A DNA stretch of 64,000 nt. Source: Halanaerobium sp. GTDB lineage: Bacteria; Bacillota; Halanaerobiia; Halanaerobiales; Halanaerobiaceae. The DNA lies in NCBI GenBank assembly GCA_018399955.1, contig JAGYNO010000002.1, forward strand, positions 1 to 64,000, in the 5' to 3' direction. Positions 10,092-19,266 of the stretch are shown piece after piece. Made by a program: the position numbers and the translations under genes. Within the stretch, counting starts at the first letter, position 1; the number at the start of each line of letters is the position of its first letter. A model generated the notes under the pieces. That model saw nothing but the letters and a program-made list of their open reading frames with translations. It made no database searches and had not been told where the DNA came from.

Positions 10092-10760
10092 ATGGGAAAA
10101 AATCCTGAAGAAATACCTGGGATTATAATAAGCAGATTACCGGTCTACTATAAACATCTTAAACAGCTTCAAGAATCTTCAAAAGAATATATATCTTCTG
10201 AAGAACTCTCAAAGTTAACCGGTTTAAGCAGTTCTTTGATCAGAAAAGACTTAAGTTATTTTGGTACTTTTGGCAGAAAAAGTTATGGTTATGATATTTA
10301 CTGCCTCTTCCAGCAGCTAAGTATCATAATGGGGTTTAATTATCAAAAAAATTTGATTATTGTAGGTGCCGGTTATTTAGGACAGGCTTTAGCATATAAT
10401 AAAGGTTATGAAGAGAGAAATTATAAGTTGAAAGGCATTTTTGATAAAAACCCAAAACTAATAGGACTTTATTTAAATGACATTATAGTAAAACCAGTAA
10501 ATAAAATCGATGAGTTTATAAAAAAAGAAAATATTGACATTGCAGCTCTTACTGTACCAGGTGGAGCAGCACAAAAAATAACCGACCGCCTGGTTGCGGC
10601 CGGAATAAAAGGAATCTGGGACTTTACAGAAGTGCCATTAAAAGTACCAAAAAATGTGCTTCTGGAAGAACAAAATATAAATGAAGGTCTCTGTAAATTA
10701 TCATGTGTGTTAAATAAAGAATTTAATGAAGAAATAGATCAGAACTGTGAGCAAAAATAA
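10092..10760 (+). CDS. rex: Redox-sensing transcriptional repressor Rex
   Basis: N-terminal wHTH (SSEELSKLTGLSSSLIRKDLSYFGTFGRKSYGY) plus Rossmann IIVGAGYLGQAL. Confidence 0.95.
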   Translation: MGKNPEEIPGIIISRLPVYYKHLKQLQESSKEYISSEELSKLTGLSSSLIRKDLSYFGTFGRKSYGYDIYCLFQQLSIIMGFNYQKNLIIVGAGYLGQALAYNKGYEERNYKLKGIFDKNPKLIGLYLNDIIVKPVNKIDEFIKKENIDIAALTVPGGAAQKITDRLVAAGIKGIWDFTEVPLKVPKNVLLEEQNINEGLCKLSCVLNKEFNEEIDQNCEQK

Positions 10761-12120
10761 ACTTTCCACTTCCTTTTTTAGTTTTCAGTTCATTTTTAAA
10801 GATTATTTCTCCCCTCCGAATGGTAATGATTGGATATCCTTCAACCTTAAGTTCTTTATAAGGACTATAAGCTGCTGCAGAGTGTAAGTTTTCTGCAGTT
10901 AATTTTTTTTCTAATTGAGGATCAAATACTGTAAAATCTGCATCAGTACCTACTTCAAATGAACCTTTTTGAGGATAAAGACCAAATATTTTTGCAGGAT
11001 TAACAGAGAGCATCTCAACCATCTCGGTTAATTTCATCTTACCTCTGCTTACTCCATAAGTATAAATTAATGGAAGTAAGGTTTCGCTCCCTGGTATTCC
11101 TGGAAGAATATCAAGAGCAGAATTAGACTGGAACTTCTGCTGCTTATTAAAAGCACAGTGATCGGTTGCAATCACCTGAAATTCATTGTCGATGCTGAAA
11201 GCTGACCACAATTGTTCATTATCGAATTTCGTTCTCAAAGGTGGAGTCATAAAATAAAGCTCTGCATCTCTGCTGTGCAGTTTGCTCTGGTTAAGCATTA
11301 GATAATGAGGGGTGGTTTCAAGATAAAGTTCTGCATTCTTCTTTCTTAATCTGCGGGCTTCATTTAAAGCAAGTGCTGAAGATAGATGAACTACATATAA
11401 TGGAATTTCGTTTTTAAGAGCTTCTTCTCCTATATCTCTAACCGCTAAGGCTTCAGCAGCATCAGGCCGCATAAATGGATGATAGACGGGTTCTGTAAGT
11501 CCTCTTTTTTTATACACTGCTTCTAGTTCTTGGATAAGTGAATCGTCTTCAGCATGAACTGTAGGCAGCAGTTTCAATTCCTTAAGTCTCTTCAACACTC
11601 TTCCCCAGAGATTTCTATCTATCATATAACCTGCCCGTTTATAAGTTGTAAAAAGTTTTATACTCGCAAGTCCAATTTCTTTTAGCTGAGCTAAATTTTT
11701 AGAAATATTTTTATCAAAATCTTGAATAACCTGATGAAAATTGTAATCTACTATAGAATCTGCTGCTTCTTTTTTTCGGGCATCAAATGCCTTTTGGAAA
11801 TCACCATCTTCCGGAAAATCAATATAATCAATAACAGTAGTTACTCCGCCTGCTGCAGCTGATACACTTCCTGAAAAAAAATCGTCTGCAGTTATGGTAC
11901 CACGCGAATGCAGTGAATAATGGGTATGAGCATCGATAATACCAGGAAATATAAATTTACCGCTCAAATCAATAACTTTAGTATCCGTTTTCTTTTCCAT
12001 ATCTTTAAAATAACCCTGTTTTTCAACTCCAGCAATTTTTTCAGATTCGATCAAAATATCAGCTTTTTTTATAGAAATATAATCTACAATTTCAGCATTT
12101 TTAAGAATAATTTTTGCCAT
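10723..12120 (-). CDS. Dihydropyrimidinase/hydantoinase-like amidohydrolase
   Basis: FPGIIDAHTHYSLH, VHAEDDSL, YVVHLSS, ATDHCAFN. GAGGTGA RBS supports start at 12120 rather than 12129. Confidence 0.85.
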   Translation of the reverse strand: MAKIILKNAEIVDYISIKKADILIESEKIAGVEKQGYFKDMEKKTDTKVIDLSGKFIFPGIIDAHTHYSLHSRGTITADDFFSGSVSAAAGGVTTVIDYIDFPEDGDFQKAFDARKKEAADSIVDYNFHQVIQDFDKNISKNLAQLKEIGLASIKLFTTYKRAGYMIDRNLWGRVLKRLKELKLLPTVHAEDDSLIQELEAVYKKRGLTEPVYHPFMRPDAAEALAVRDIGEEALKNEIPLYVVHLSSALALNEARRLRKKNAELYLETTPHYLMLNQSKLHSRDAELYFMTPPLRTKFDNEQLWSAFSIDNEFQVIATDHCAFNKQQKFQSNSALDILPGIPGSETLLPLIYTYGVSRGKMKLTEMVEMLSVNPAKIFGLYPQKGSFEVGTDADFTVFDPQLEKKLTAENLHSAAAYSPYKELKVEGYPIITIRRGEIIFKNELKTKKGSGKFIFAHSSDLFLH

Positions 12121-12135
12121 TTTTTTCACCTCGTA

Positions 12136-12867
12136 CTATACTATTTCTTCTACTCGGCCTCGAATTCCTTCTCCTAAATCATCAAAATCATAATTTTTTG
12201 CAGGTTTAGATGTAACAACCCTGCCTTTTTTGAGAAAGGCAATTCTATCTGCTAATAATTCCATCTGTCTTCTGTCATGGGTAACCATAATTACTGTCAT
12301 ATCATCTGTTACAAGATCAGCAAAATGCGAGTTGAAAAATTGTATGCTGTCTTCATCCAGACTTGTAGTTGCCTCATCCACGAATAAAACTTCTGGCTCG
12401 GTGATTAAAGCTCTGGCAATAGATACCTTTTGTTTTTCTCCACCAGAAAGAGTATGTACTGACTGATTTAATAGTTCAGTTATTTCTATTTTTTCTGCAA
12501 TTTCCTTAACATTTTTATGAATTTCCTTTTTGTTTATTTTTCTCAATTTAAGAGGTAAGGCAATATTATTATATACATCCCCCCGATAAAGGTAAGGATC
12601 CTGCCAAATAACAGAAAATTTTCTTCTTAAATTTAAGTATTCCCCATTTTTGGAAAGAAGTTTACCTTTATAATAGACCTCTCCTTCAAAATCTCGATCA
12701 ACCAAACTTAAAATATTTAGCAAAGTGGTTTTCCCACTGCCATTAGCACCAATAATAAAATTAAATTTATCTTTTATTACAGAATATTGTTCAATATTTA
12801 ATATTTCTTTTTCCCCTATTTTCTTTTTCAATCTTTTTACTTTTAATATTTTATTACCTCTATTCAT
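12136..12867 (-). CDS. tupC: Tungstate-type ABC transporter ATP-binding protein
   Basis: Walker A GANGSGKTT, LSGGEKQK signature; adjacent to TupB/TupA-like genes. Confidence 0.85.
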   Translation of the reverse strand: MNRGNKILKVKRLKKKIGEKEILNIEQYSVIKDKFNFIIGANGSGKTTLLNILSLVDRDFEGEVYYKGKLLSKNGEYLNLRRKFSVIWQDPYLYRGDVYNNIALPLKLRKINKKEIHKNVKEIAEKIEITELLNQSVHTLSGGEKQKVSIARALITEPEVLFVDEATTSLDEDSIQFFNSHFADLVTDDMTVIMVTHDRRQMELLADRIAFLKKGRVVTSKPAKNYDFDDLGEGIRGRVEEIV

Positions 12868-13603
12868 ATTGCTCTCCTTCCTGTAAAAAGTAAACTATAA
12901 AATTAATTGAAAAAGAGAGAATTAATAAAATAAAACCTAAAGCCAGTGCAAAAGCAAAACGCCCCTTATTTGTTTCAAGAGCCATCGCCGTCGTAATAGT
13001 TCTTGTAACACCTTTAATATTTCCACCAAGCATCATAGATATTCCTATCTCCCCCAATACTCTACCAAATCCTGCTATAACAGCCCCTATAATACCATAT
13101 CTAGCTTCCATTAATAACAATTTGAACTGCTGCTTTTTATTAGCCCCCATCGATTTTGCAGTTTTATACATCTTTTCATCGATGGAAAATATGGTGTTTC
13201 TGACCAGAGCCGTTAAAAGTGGAATGATCAAAATCACCTGACCGGCTATAATCCCAGGTAAGGTAAATAACATGTCATATTCTCCCAGCACCCCGCGTCT
13301 AGAAATAAGAGAATATACCGTAATCCCAACAACAACGGTAGGCAGGCTTAAAAGTGCATTTAAAATTACATTAAAAACTTTTTTGGCAGCAAATTCTGTT
13401 CTCGATATGATAACTGCTGCAGGTATAGAAATTAATGAAGCAATTATAGTTGAAGATGTAGATAGTCTAAGAGACGTAGAGACTACTTTCAACAACTCTT
13501 GATCCATTGTTATAATTAAATTCCAGGCTTCCCCAAAAGCATCCATGTAATAATTCAAATTTCTACCCCCTGAATAATATTTATCTATTATAAATAAGGA
13601 CAT
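12860..13603 (-). CDS. tupB: Tungstate-type ABC transporter permease
   Basis: MetI-like permease, EARYGIIGAVIAGFGRVLGEIGISMMLGGNIKGVTRTITTAMALE typical of TupB. Confidence 0.88.
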   Translation of the reverse strand: MSLFIIDKYYSGGRNLNYYMDAFGEAWNLIITMDQELLKVVSTSLRLSTSSTIIASLISIPAAVIISRTEFAAKKVFNVILNALLSLPTVVVGITVYSLISRRGVLGEYDMLFTLPGIIAGQVILIIPLLTALVRNTIFSIDEKMYKTAKSMGANKKQQFKLLLMEARYGIIGAVIAGFGRVLGEIGISMMLGGNIKGVTRTITTAMALETNKGRFAFALALGFILLILSFSINFIVYFLQEGEQYE

Positions 13604-13765
13604 TTGTCCTAAATGTAAGATTTTAAAAAAGGATATCTGCCAACTTATTCAACAGAAAAAATTTATAAAATTAGCAAGATACCCTTTTTAGAGTGGTAAG
13701 TCTTTAAATAATTAAGTTTTAAAAAACATTATATTTTAATAATCTAAAAAGTTACGTTTAATATG

Positions 13766-14596
13766 TTATTCTTCTAATTCGTCAGCTTCAATAGCACTTG
13801 GGAAAAACAATTGTTCTCCCTGTCTTGAATAGCTGTTAATTATTCCCTGACCCTGTTGAGAGGTAACATAACCAACAAAAGCCATCGCCATCTGGTAATT
13901 TACGTGAGTATGATAAGCAGGGTTAATTGGAATAATACCATATGGATTAAACAGGGCAGAATCTCCACTGCTTAAAATCTCAAGATCAATTTCTCCACTA
14001 TAAGCAAGATATGTACCTCTATCTGCAAGTATATAAGCTTCTCTTTCATCTGCCATATTAATACTTGCCCCCATACCCTGTCCACTTTCTAAATACCAGG
14101 AACCATCAGGATTAAGATCAGCCATATCCCAGAGCGAAAGTTCTTTTTTATGAGTACCTGAATCATCTCCTCTAGAGACAAATTCTGCTCCACTATCTGC
14201 AATTGTATGGAATACATCTGCTGCAGACTCCATACCTTCAATATCAGCTGGATCAGAAGGTGGACCTAAAACAACAAAGTCATTATACATTACATCCCGC
14301 CTATTAACACCATAACCTGCTTCCACAAACTCGTCCTCTGCTTCACGGGCATGGACAAAAATTATATCTGCATCACCATTTTCGCCAAGTTCAATTGCCG
14401 CCCCAGTACCTACGGCAACTACATCAACACGTACATCAAATTTCTCTTCAAAAGGTGGTACAAGTTCATCCAAAAGCCCAGAATTTTCGGTGCTTGTTGT
14501 AGTAGCCATCACAAGTTTTTCCTGGGCCACAGCGGCAGTCGAAACACTAATAAGCAGTATCAATACAGATAATAAAACTAAAATTCTTTTTCTCAA
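13766..14596 (-). CDS. tupA: Tungstate-type ABC transporter substrate-binding protein
   Basis: ATTTSTENSGLLDELVP, SRGDDSGTHKKELSLW typical TupA motifs; signal peptide. Confidence 0.9.
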   Translation of the reverse strand: MRKRILVLLSVLILLISVSTAAVAQEKLVMATTTSTENSGLLDELVPPFEEKFDVRVDVVAVGTGAAIELGENGDADIIFVHAREAEDEFVEAGYGVNRRDVMYNDFVVLGPPSDPADIEGMESAADVFHTIADSGAEFVSRGDDSGTHKKELSLWDMADLNPDGSWYLESGQGMGASINMADEREAYILADRGTYLAYSGEIDLEILSSGDSALFNPYGIIPINPAYHTHVNYQMAMAFVGYVTSQQGQGIINSYSRQGEQLFFPSAIEADELEE

Positions 14597-14635
14597 AGTA
14601 ATCCCCCTCGTATAATATAGTTATAAATTCGCAGC

Positions 14636-14675
14636 AAAAAAGAAACTCCCGGTTTATAGTAAATTAACCGGAAGT
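14636..14675 (-). terminator. Terminator/attenuator between riboswitch and tupA
   Basis: Minus strand ACTTCCGGTTAATTTACTATAAACCGGGAGTTTCTTTTTT. Confidence 0.75.
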
Positions 14676-14717
14676 AGTTAAGGCGGATCAGCGTTTAAAA
14701 ATTTAATCACCACTATC

Positions 14718-14815
14718 ACTCCTTTCCATTCCGGGAGGCAGATGTGTTTCCACAAACACCCTATCGGTATTTAAACCATGGCTTTTTAGAAGCTTTAGCT
14801 TTAAATACTCGGAGT
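14718..14815 (-). ncRNA. Molybdenum/tungsten cofactor (MOCO RNA motif) riboswitch upstream of tupABC
   Basis: Minus strand ACTCCGAGTATTTAAA...TTTAAATACCGATAGGGTGTTTGTGGAAACACATCTGCCTCCCGGAATGGAAAGGAGT; GGGYG..GCCTCCCG and TGGAAAGG match the MOCO motif core; P1 ACTCC/GGAGT, P2 GTATTTAAA/TTTAAATAC. Confidence 0.85.
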
Positions 14816-14913
14816 TTTTTGACTTTTCATACATTTATAATATATAATTTTTTTTACACTGTCAAGCAGTAATTAAATAAAATCCCTAGATTTGTATTAT
14901 TATCCAATTTAGA

Positions 14914-16596
14914 TTAGTACTTATAAATATCTGCTTCAAATGGTTTTAATTTTAGTTTTAAAGAAAGGTCTTTATCAGTTTGATAATTAGAAAGCATTAA
15001 TTCTGCATCTGAGAAATCCAGTTCTTCAATGATCTCAAACTCTTTACATAAATCTATTTTTACTTCTTCACTGCTGAAATTGAGCAGAACCAAAAGATTA
15101 TTATCTTTACCTTCTCTTAAATAAGCATAAACATCTTGATCTTTTTCCAGTAATAATTTGTATTTACCATCTACAAAAACCGGATATTCTTTACGCAGTG
15201 AAATTAATTTTTGGTAATAATTAAATACCGAGTCTTCTGACTGCAGATCTTTTTCCACATTTATTTCCGGATAATTATCATTCATCTTGATCCAGGGTTC
15301 ACTTTCACTAAAACCCGCATATTTATCATCATTCCAGTGCATGGGAGTTCGGGCATTATCTCTGCTTCGATAATTTGCAATTCTCAGCAGTTCTTCTTCA
15401 CTAAAATCACCATCTTTTTTTAAATCTTTAATATAACCTCGAGTTTCTATATCATCAAAGTCATTTAAGTCTTTAAAGTTGATATTTGTCATTCCGATTT
15501 CTTCTCCCTGATAAATAAATGGAGTGCCTTTTAAGGTGTGCAGCATAGTCCCCAACATTTTGGCCGACTCTTTACGGTATATGCCATCATCACCATAACG
15601 AGATACTATTCTCGGCTGATCATGATTGCAGAAATAGAGGCTTGTCCAGCCATTATTAGCTTCCAGTTTATACTGCCATTCACTCATCAAATCTTTGAGT
15701 TCTTTCAAATCCAGGTCGTTTATTTCAGCCCAGCCTTCTTTTCTATCGAGCTCTACATGTTCAAATGGAATTACCATACTGAATTCTTCTCTATCTTCTG
15801 CAACAAACTTTAGGGCTTCATCTATATCTAAAAATGGTGTTTCACCAACAGTCATCGCATCATAATTGTTATAGGTGTTATCAGCCATCTCTTTAATGAA
15901 TTCATGAACTCGAGGTCCATTAGCAAAGTATTCAAAGCCAAGAGGACCTTCTTTAGTTCCATCTAAAAACCTCTGGTCTTTAGAAATCAAATTTATAACA
16001 TCAAGCCTAAAACCATCTATTCCTTTTTCCAGCCACCATTTTATTACATCAAAAAGATCTCTTCTTACCTTTTCATTTTCCCAATTTAAATCCGGCTGTT
16101 TTTTAGAAAAAAGGTGGAGATAATATTGATCTGTTTGCTCATCATATTCCCAGGCTGGACCTCCGAAGAAAGATCTCCAGTTATTAGGAGGGCCTCCATT
16201 TTTGCCGTCCTTCCAGATATAATAATCACGATAGGGATTGTCTTTGCTTTTTCTAGATTCTTCAAACCACTGATGTTCATCTGATGTATGATTAATTACA
16301 AGATCCATAATTATTCTTATATCTCTCTCATGCAGCTTCTCCATTAATTCTTCTAAGTCTTCCATTGTTCCGAATTCATCCATGATTGCCCTATAATCAC
16401 TGATATCATAACCGTTATCATCATTTGGCGACTTATAAACAGGATTCAGCCAGACCGCATCTACACCTAAATCTTCTAGATAATCAATTTTTTCTATAAC
16501 ACCTCTTAAATCACCAATACCATCATTATTGCTGTCATTAAAACTGCGCGGATATATCTGATATACCACAGCTTCTTTCCACCATTTTTTATGCAT
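14914..16596 (-). CDS. GH13 alpha-glucosidase (oligo-1,6-glucosidase-like)
   Basis: WWKEAVVYQIYPRSFNDSNNDGIGDLRGV, GFRLDVINLISK, HDQPR. Confidence 0.92.
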   Translation of the reverse strand: MHKKWWKEAVVYQIYPRSFNDSNNDGIGDLRGVIEKIDYLEDLGVDAVWLNPVYKSPNDDNGYDISDYRAIMDEFGTMEDLEELMEKLHERDIRIIMDLVINHTSDEHQWFEESRKSKDNPYRDYYIWKDGKNGGPPNNWRSFFGGPAWEYDEQTDQYYLHLFSKKQPDLNWENEKVRRDLFDVIKWWLEKGIDGFRLDVINLISKDQRFLDGTKEGPLGFEYFANGPRVHEFIKEMADNTYNNYDAMTVGETPFLDIDEALKFVAEDREEFSMVIPFEHVELDRKEGWAEINDLDLKELKDLMSEWQYKLEANNGWTSLYFCNHDQPRIVSRYGDDGIYRKESAKMLGTMLHTLKGTPFIYQGEEIGMTNINFKDLNDFDDIETRGYIKDLKKDGDFSEEELLRIANYRSRDNARTPMHWNDDKYAGFSESEPWIKMNDNYPEINVEKDLQSEDSVFNYYQKLISLRKEYPVFVDGKYKLLLEKDQDVYAYLREGKDNNLLVLLNFSSEEVKIDLCKEFEIIEELDFSDAELMLSNYQTDKDLSLKLKLKPFEADIYKY

Positions 16597-16676
16597 AATT
16601 ACCCCTTCCTTGAGCTGATATTGTAAATTTTATCAAAATTTCTTCTAAAAAAAGCCATGCCTTTTCTTATATTACT

Positions 16677-16705
16677 TAAAAAAACCGGAGCTGATTGCCC
16701 CGGTT
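16677..16705 (-). terminator. Terminator of the 50-aa orphan gene
   Basis: Minus strand AACCGGGGCAATCAGCTCCGGTTTTTTTAAG. Confidence 0.8.
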
Positions 16706-16732
16706 AATAATATCAATATTTTCGACTGATTA

Positions 16733-16885
16733 CTAATAGCCTCCCATCATGTAATAATTGATTAGAGCACTATCTTTTTGTCTGTCATGTTTAAGATCTG
16801 TGTCATATTTTACGCTTTCTTCAAGCTGTTCAAATTCGCGAATTTCATTTCTCTTAACGAGCCTGTGCTTAAAAATACTTTTCAT
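16733..16885 (-). CDS. Orphan small protein, 50 aa, unknown function
   Basis: Minus strand MKSIFKHRLVKRNEIREFEQLEESVKYDTDLKHDRQKDSALINYYMMGGY*; AAGGGGGA RBS, own promoter and terminator. Not in the supplied ORF track. Confidence 0.65.
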   Translation of the reverse strand: MKSIFKHRLVKRNEIREFEQLEESVKYDTDLKHDRQKDSALINYYMMGGY

Positions 16886-16918
16886 TAGTAATTCCCCCTT
16901 TAGTAGTTAATTGATGAG

Positions 16919-17007
16919 GGAACATACTCGCTGCACATCTACTTTGTTCCATAAATACAGAACACCGACTCTACAAATTCACTCTTCTGCTCATGATCAG
17001 TCGGTTC
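16919..17007 (-). ncRNA. Structured 5' leader of the 50-aa gene (two hairpins)
   Basis: Hairpin 1 GAACCGACT...AGTCGGTGTTC (16960-17007) starts at the predicted TSS; hairpin 2 GGAACA...TGTTCC (16919-16950). Confidence 0.5.
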
Positions 17008-17013
17008 AATTAG

Positions 17014-17042
17014 ATTATACTACTCATAATTTAATTTAGCAA
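17014..17042 (-). promoter_or_regulatory. Sigma-A promoter
   Basis: TTGCTA-17 bp-TATAAT on minus strand. Confidence 0.65.
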
Positions 17043-17409
17043 GAGTTTTCGCAAGAATATTTATGAAAAATTTAAAAAATATTATTGCAAAATAATGATT
17101 AAGTATTTCTTAAGAATTATTTATTATAATCATGTAAATATTTATGGTTAATATTACAAAAGGCGATTAAATCTTATTCGATTTATTAATATATTCAGCT
17201 TTAAATTTTATTTACATTTTACTAAAAAAATAATATAATTAAATTATAATTAATTGATCAAATTACAGTTCTTTATAATTAATTTTAAATAGCAATTTAT
17301 CTCCATCCAATGCATAGCTTGGATAGATTTTTCTTGGCAGTCTTAGATAAATAAAATTAATTAAATGGATTATTCTTGGCTATTTTAGATAAAACTGGAG
17401 GTTAATAAA

Positions 17410-18159
17410 ATGAAAGAAAGTAACTTTATGCTTAAAATTTTAAATACTACTGCAGTTTTCTTAACAATTTTTGTTAATTTTTTGGCAAACTATCTCCCAA
17501 TTAATGGTTTGAATACAGGAGAAGTGTCAGCTAATTATGAAAATCCTTTTACACCTGCTGGTTTTACCTTCTCTATCTGGGGTTTAATCTACTTATTGTT
17601 AATCGTCTTTGCAGTCTATCAATTTACCGGCAGTGGGAAAATCAAAGAGAATTTCAGTACAGGGCCATATTTAATACTCGCATCTGCCGCAAATATAGCT
17701 TGGATTTTTTCATGGCATTACCAGTATATATACTTATCGATGTTTGTCATTTTACTGCTCCCCCTCTTTTTATTTCCCATCTTTAAAAGAGCAAACGGTT
17801 TTTCTGATTATTCTTCTGCTGAATATATATCTCTAAAACTCCCCTTCAGCATCTATACAGCCTGGGTAACTATCGCATCACTTGCAAATTTAATGGTCAC
17901 CCTTGTTTATTTCAAACAGAACTGGCCTGATAAATTTTTGCTTATCACAGCTGTGATTGCTCTGCTGCTGGGCCTCTATATAACCATCAAAATAATCGAT
18001 GAATTTAAAGACACAGCTTTCTCTTTTGTTGTAGTCTGGGCATATTTTGGAATTATCTCTGCTCAGTTAAACTCTACAAGACCTGAACAAATCATTATCA
18101 TCACAGCTGCTCTTTCTATTATAATTGTAATTTTTAAACTGATATCAAAAAAAGCTTAG
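17410..18159 (+). CDS. TspO/MBR-like (tryptophan-rich sensory) membrane protein
   Basis: NPFTPAGFTFSIWGLIYLLL motif and multi-TM profile. Confidence 0.75.
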   Translation: MKESNFMLKILNTTAVFLTIFVNFLANYLPINGLNTGEVSANYENPFTPAGFTFSIWGLIYLLLIVFAVYQFTGSGKIKENFSTGPYLILASAANIAWIFSWHYQYIYLSMFVILLLPLFLFPIFKRANGFSDYSSAEYISLKLPFSIYTAWVTIASLANLMVTLVYFKQNWPDKFLLITAVIALLLGLYITIKIIDEFKDTAFSFVVVWAYFGIISAQLNSTRPEQIIIITAALSIIIVIFKLISKKA

Positions 18160-19250
18160 TTATTTATATTTTTTTCTACTATACCTCTACCGTCAAGCTG
18201 ATAATAGCTGCTTCGAGCACAGCTTCTACATAAAATATTATTGTCTTCTTTAACAGCTTTTACAGCCATCAATTTTTCTCCACATTGGCTGCAGTATTCA
18301 TCTTTAAAAATTGGAGCATAATCTGGTATATCTATGTCAATATTTTCTTCAATCTTAAAATATTTATCGGGTGACTCTTCGATAATATCGAAAGCTATCT
18401 CCTGCCATAATTTTTTCAACTTTTCTTTCTCTTCCTCATTACCCTTCCTCTCTGCAACAACTTTTTTGAAAAGTTCATCTGCTTCAGGATATTCTCGGCT
18501 GATAAAATCCGAATCCTTCAAGTAATATCTTATACCTTTATCCGCTTTTTCTCTGTTGATGAATGTAACAGCGGTCTTACCAAAATCTCGATAAATTAGG
18601 GCATTGTTGCCGAATGTGATTCCTGCTGTATATTGAACACCATCACTAAAACAGCTGTTGGTTTCCACAACAGCGAGTAGGTCTTCCATACCATCATTTT
18701 CTCCAGCTAAGCTGCTGAGCGCATCTGCTGCAGCCAGCACACCAAGGGCAAGATAGGGACAGTAATGCCCGTGCAGTTCTCCTGCCTTAAGCAGCAGGTC
18801 ATGCATATTTTGATATTTTAGCATTTTATTGATTTTATAGCGGGGTGTCTTCTTCTGCAGAGATAATGAAGGCTGATCCATAAAAGAAGTATATGGTTTT
18901 ATGTCAATAACCGGAGTTCCGTCGACAGCATCCAGCCCATAAACATGCAGGCTGGTGCCTTCTCTTTTTAATAATTCTACTGTGGTTAAACCAATTGGAC
19001 TCGGTCTGCGCGGACTTCTAGAGGTAAAAAGACCCCTTTCCGGTCCTTTTCTACGCCTGCTAATCAGATCAAATCCTTCCGATTTATGAAAATAGAAGAG
19101 GATCTGAAGATATTCGTAATCATCTATCTTATCAAGTCCATCTATATATTCTGCTTCTATTTCGATAACACTTTTACTCTTTCTCATCTCATCAGGGCCA
19201 ACAGGTTCTTTATATTTACTTTTTACTTCACCTATTTTTTTGATCTCCAT
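18156..19250 (-). CDS. Fusion protein: TrmO/TsaA-like N-terminus + FmdE domain + C-terminal Zn ribbon
   Basis: N-term SRRRKGPERGLFTSRSPRRPSPIGLTTVELL (TrmO/UPF0066); middle AGELHGHYCPYLALG (FmdE); C-term YCSQCGEKL...NILCRSC. Confidence 0.85.
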   Translation of the reverse strand: MEIKKIGEVKSKYKEPVGPDEMRKSKSVIEIEAEYIDGLDKIDDYEYLQILFYFHKSEGFDLISRRRKGPERGLFTSRSPRRPSPIGLTTVELLKREGTSLHVYGLDAVDGTPVIDIKPYTSFMDQPSLSLQKKTPRYKINKMLKYQNMHDLLLKAGELHGHYCPYLALGVLAAADALSSLAGENDGMEDLLAVVETNSCFSDGVQYTAGITFGNNALIYRDFGKTAVTFINREKADKGIRYYLKDSDFISREYPEADELFKKVVAERKGNEEEKEKLKKLWQEIAFDIIEESPDKYFKIEENIDIDIPDYAPIFKDEYCSQCGEKLMAVKAVKEDNNILCRSCARSSYYQLDGRGIVEKNINN

Positions 19251-19266
19251 CTTTTATCCCATCCTC

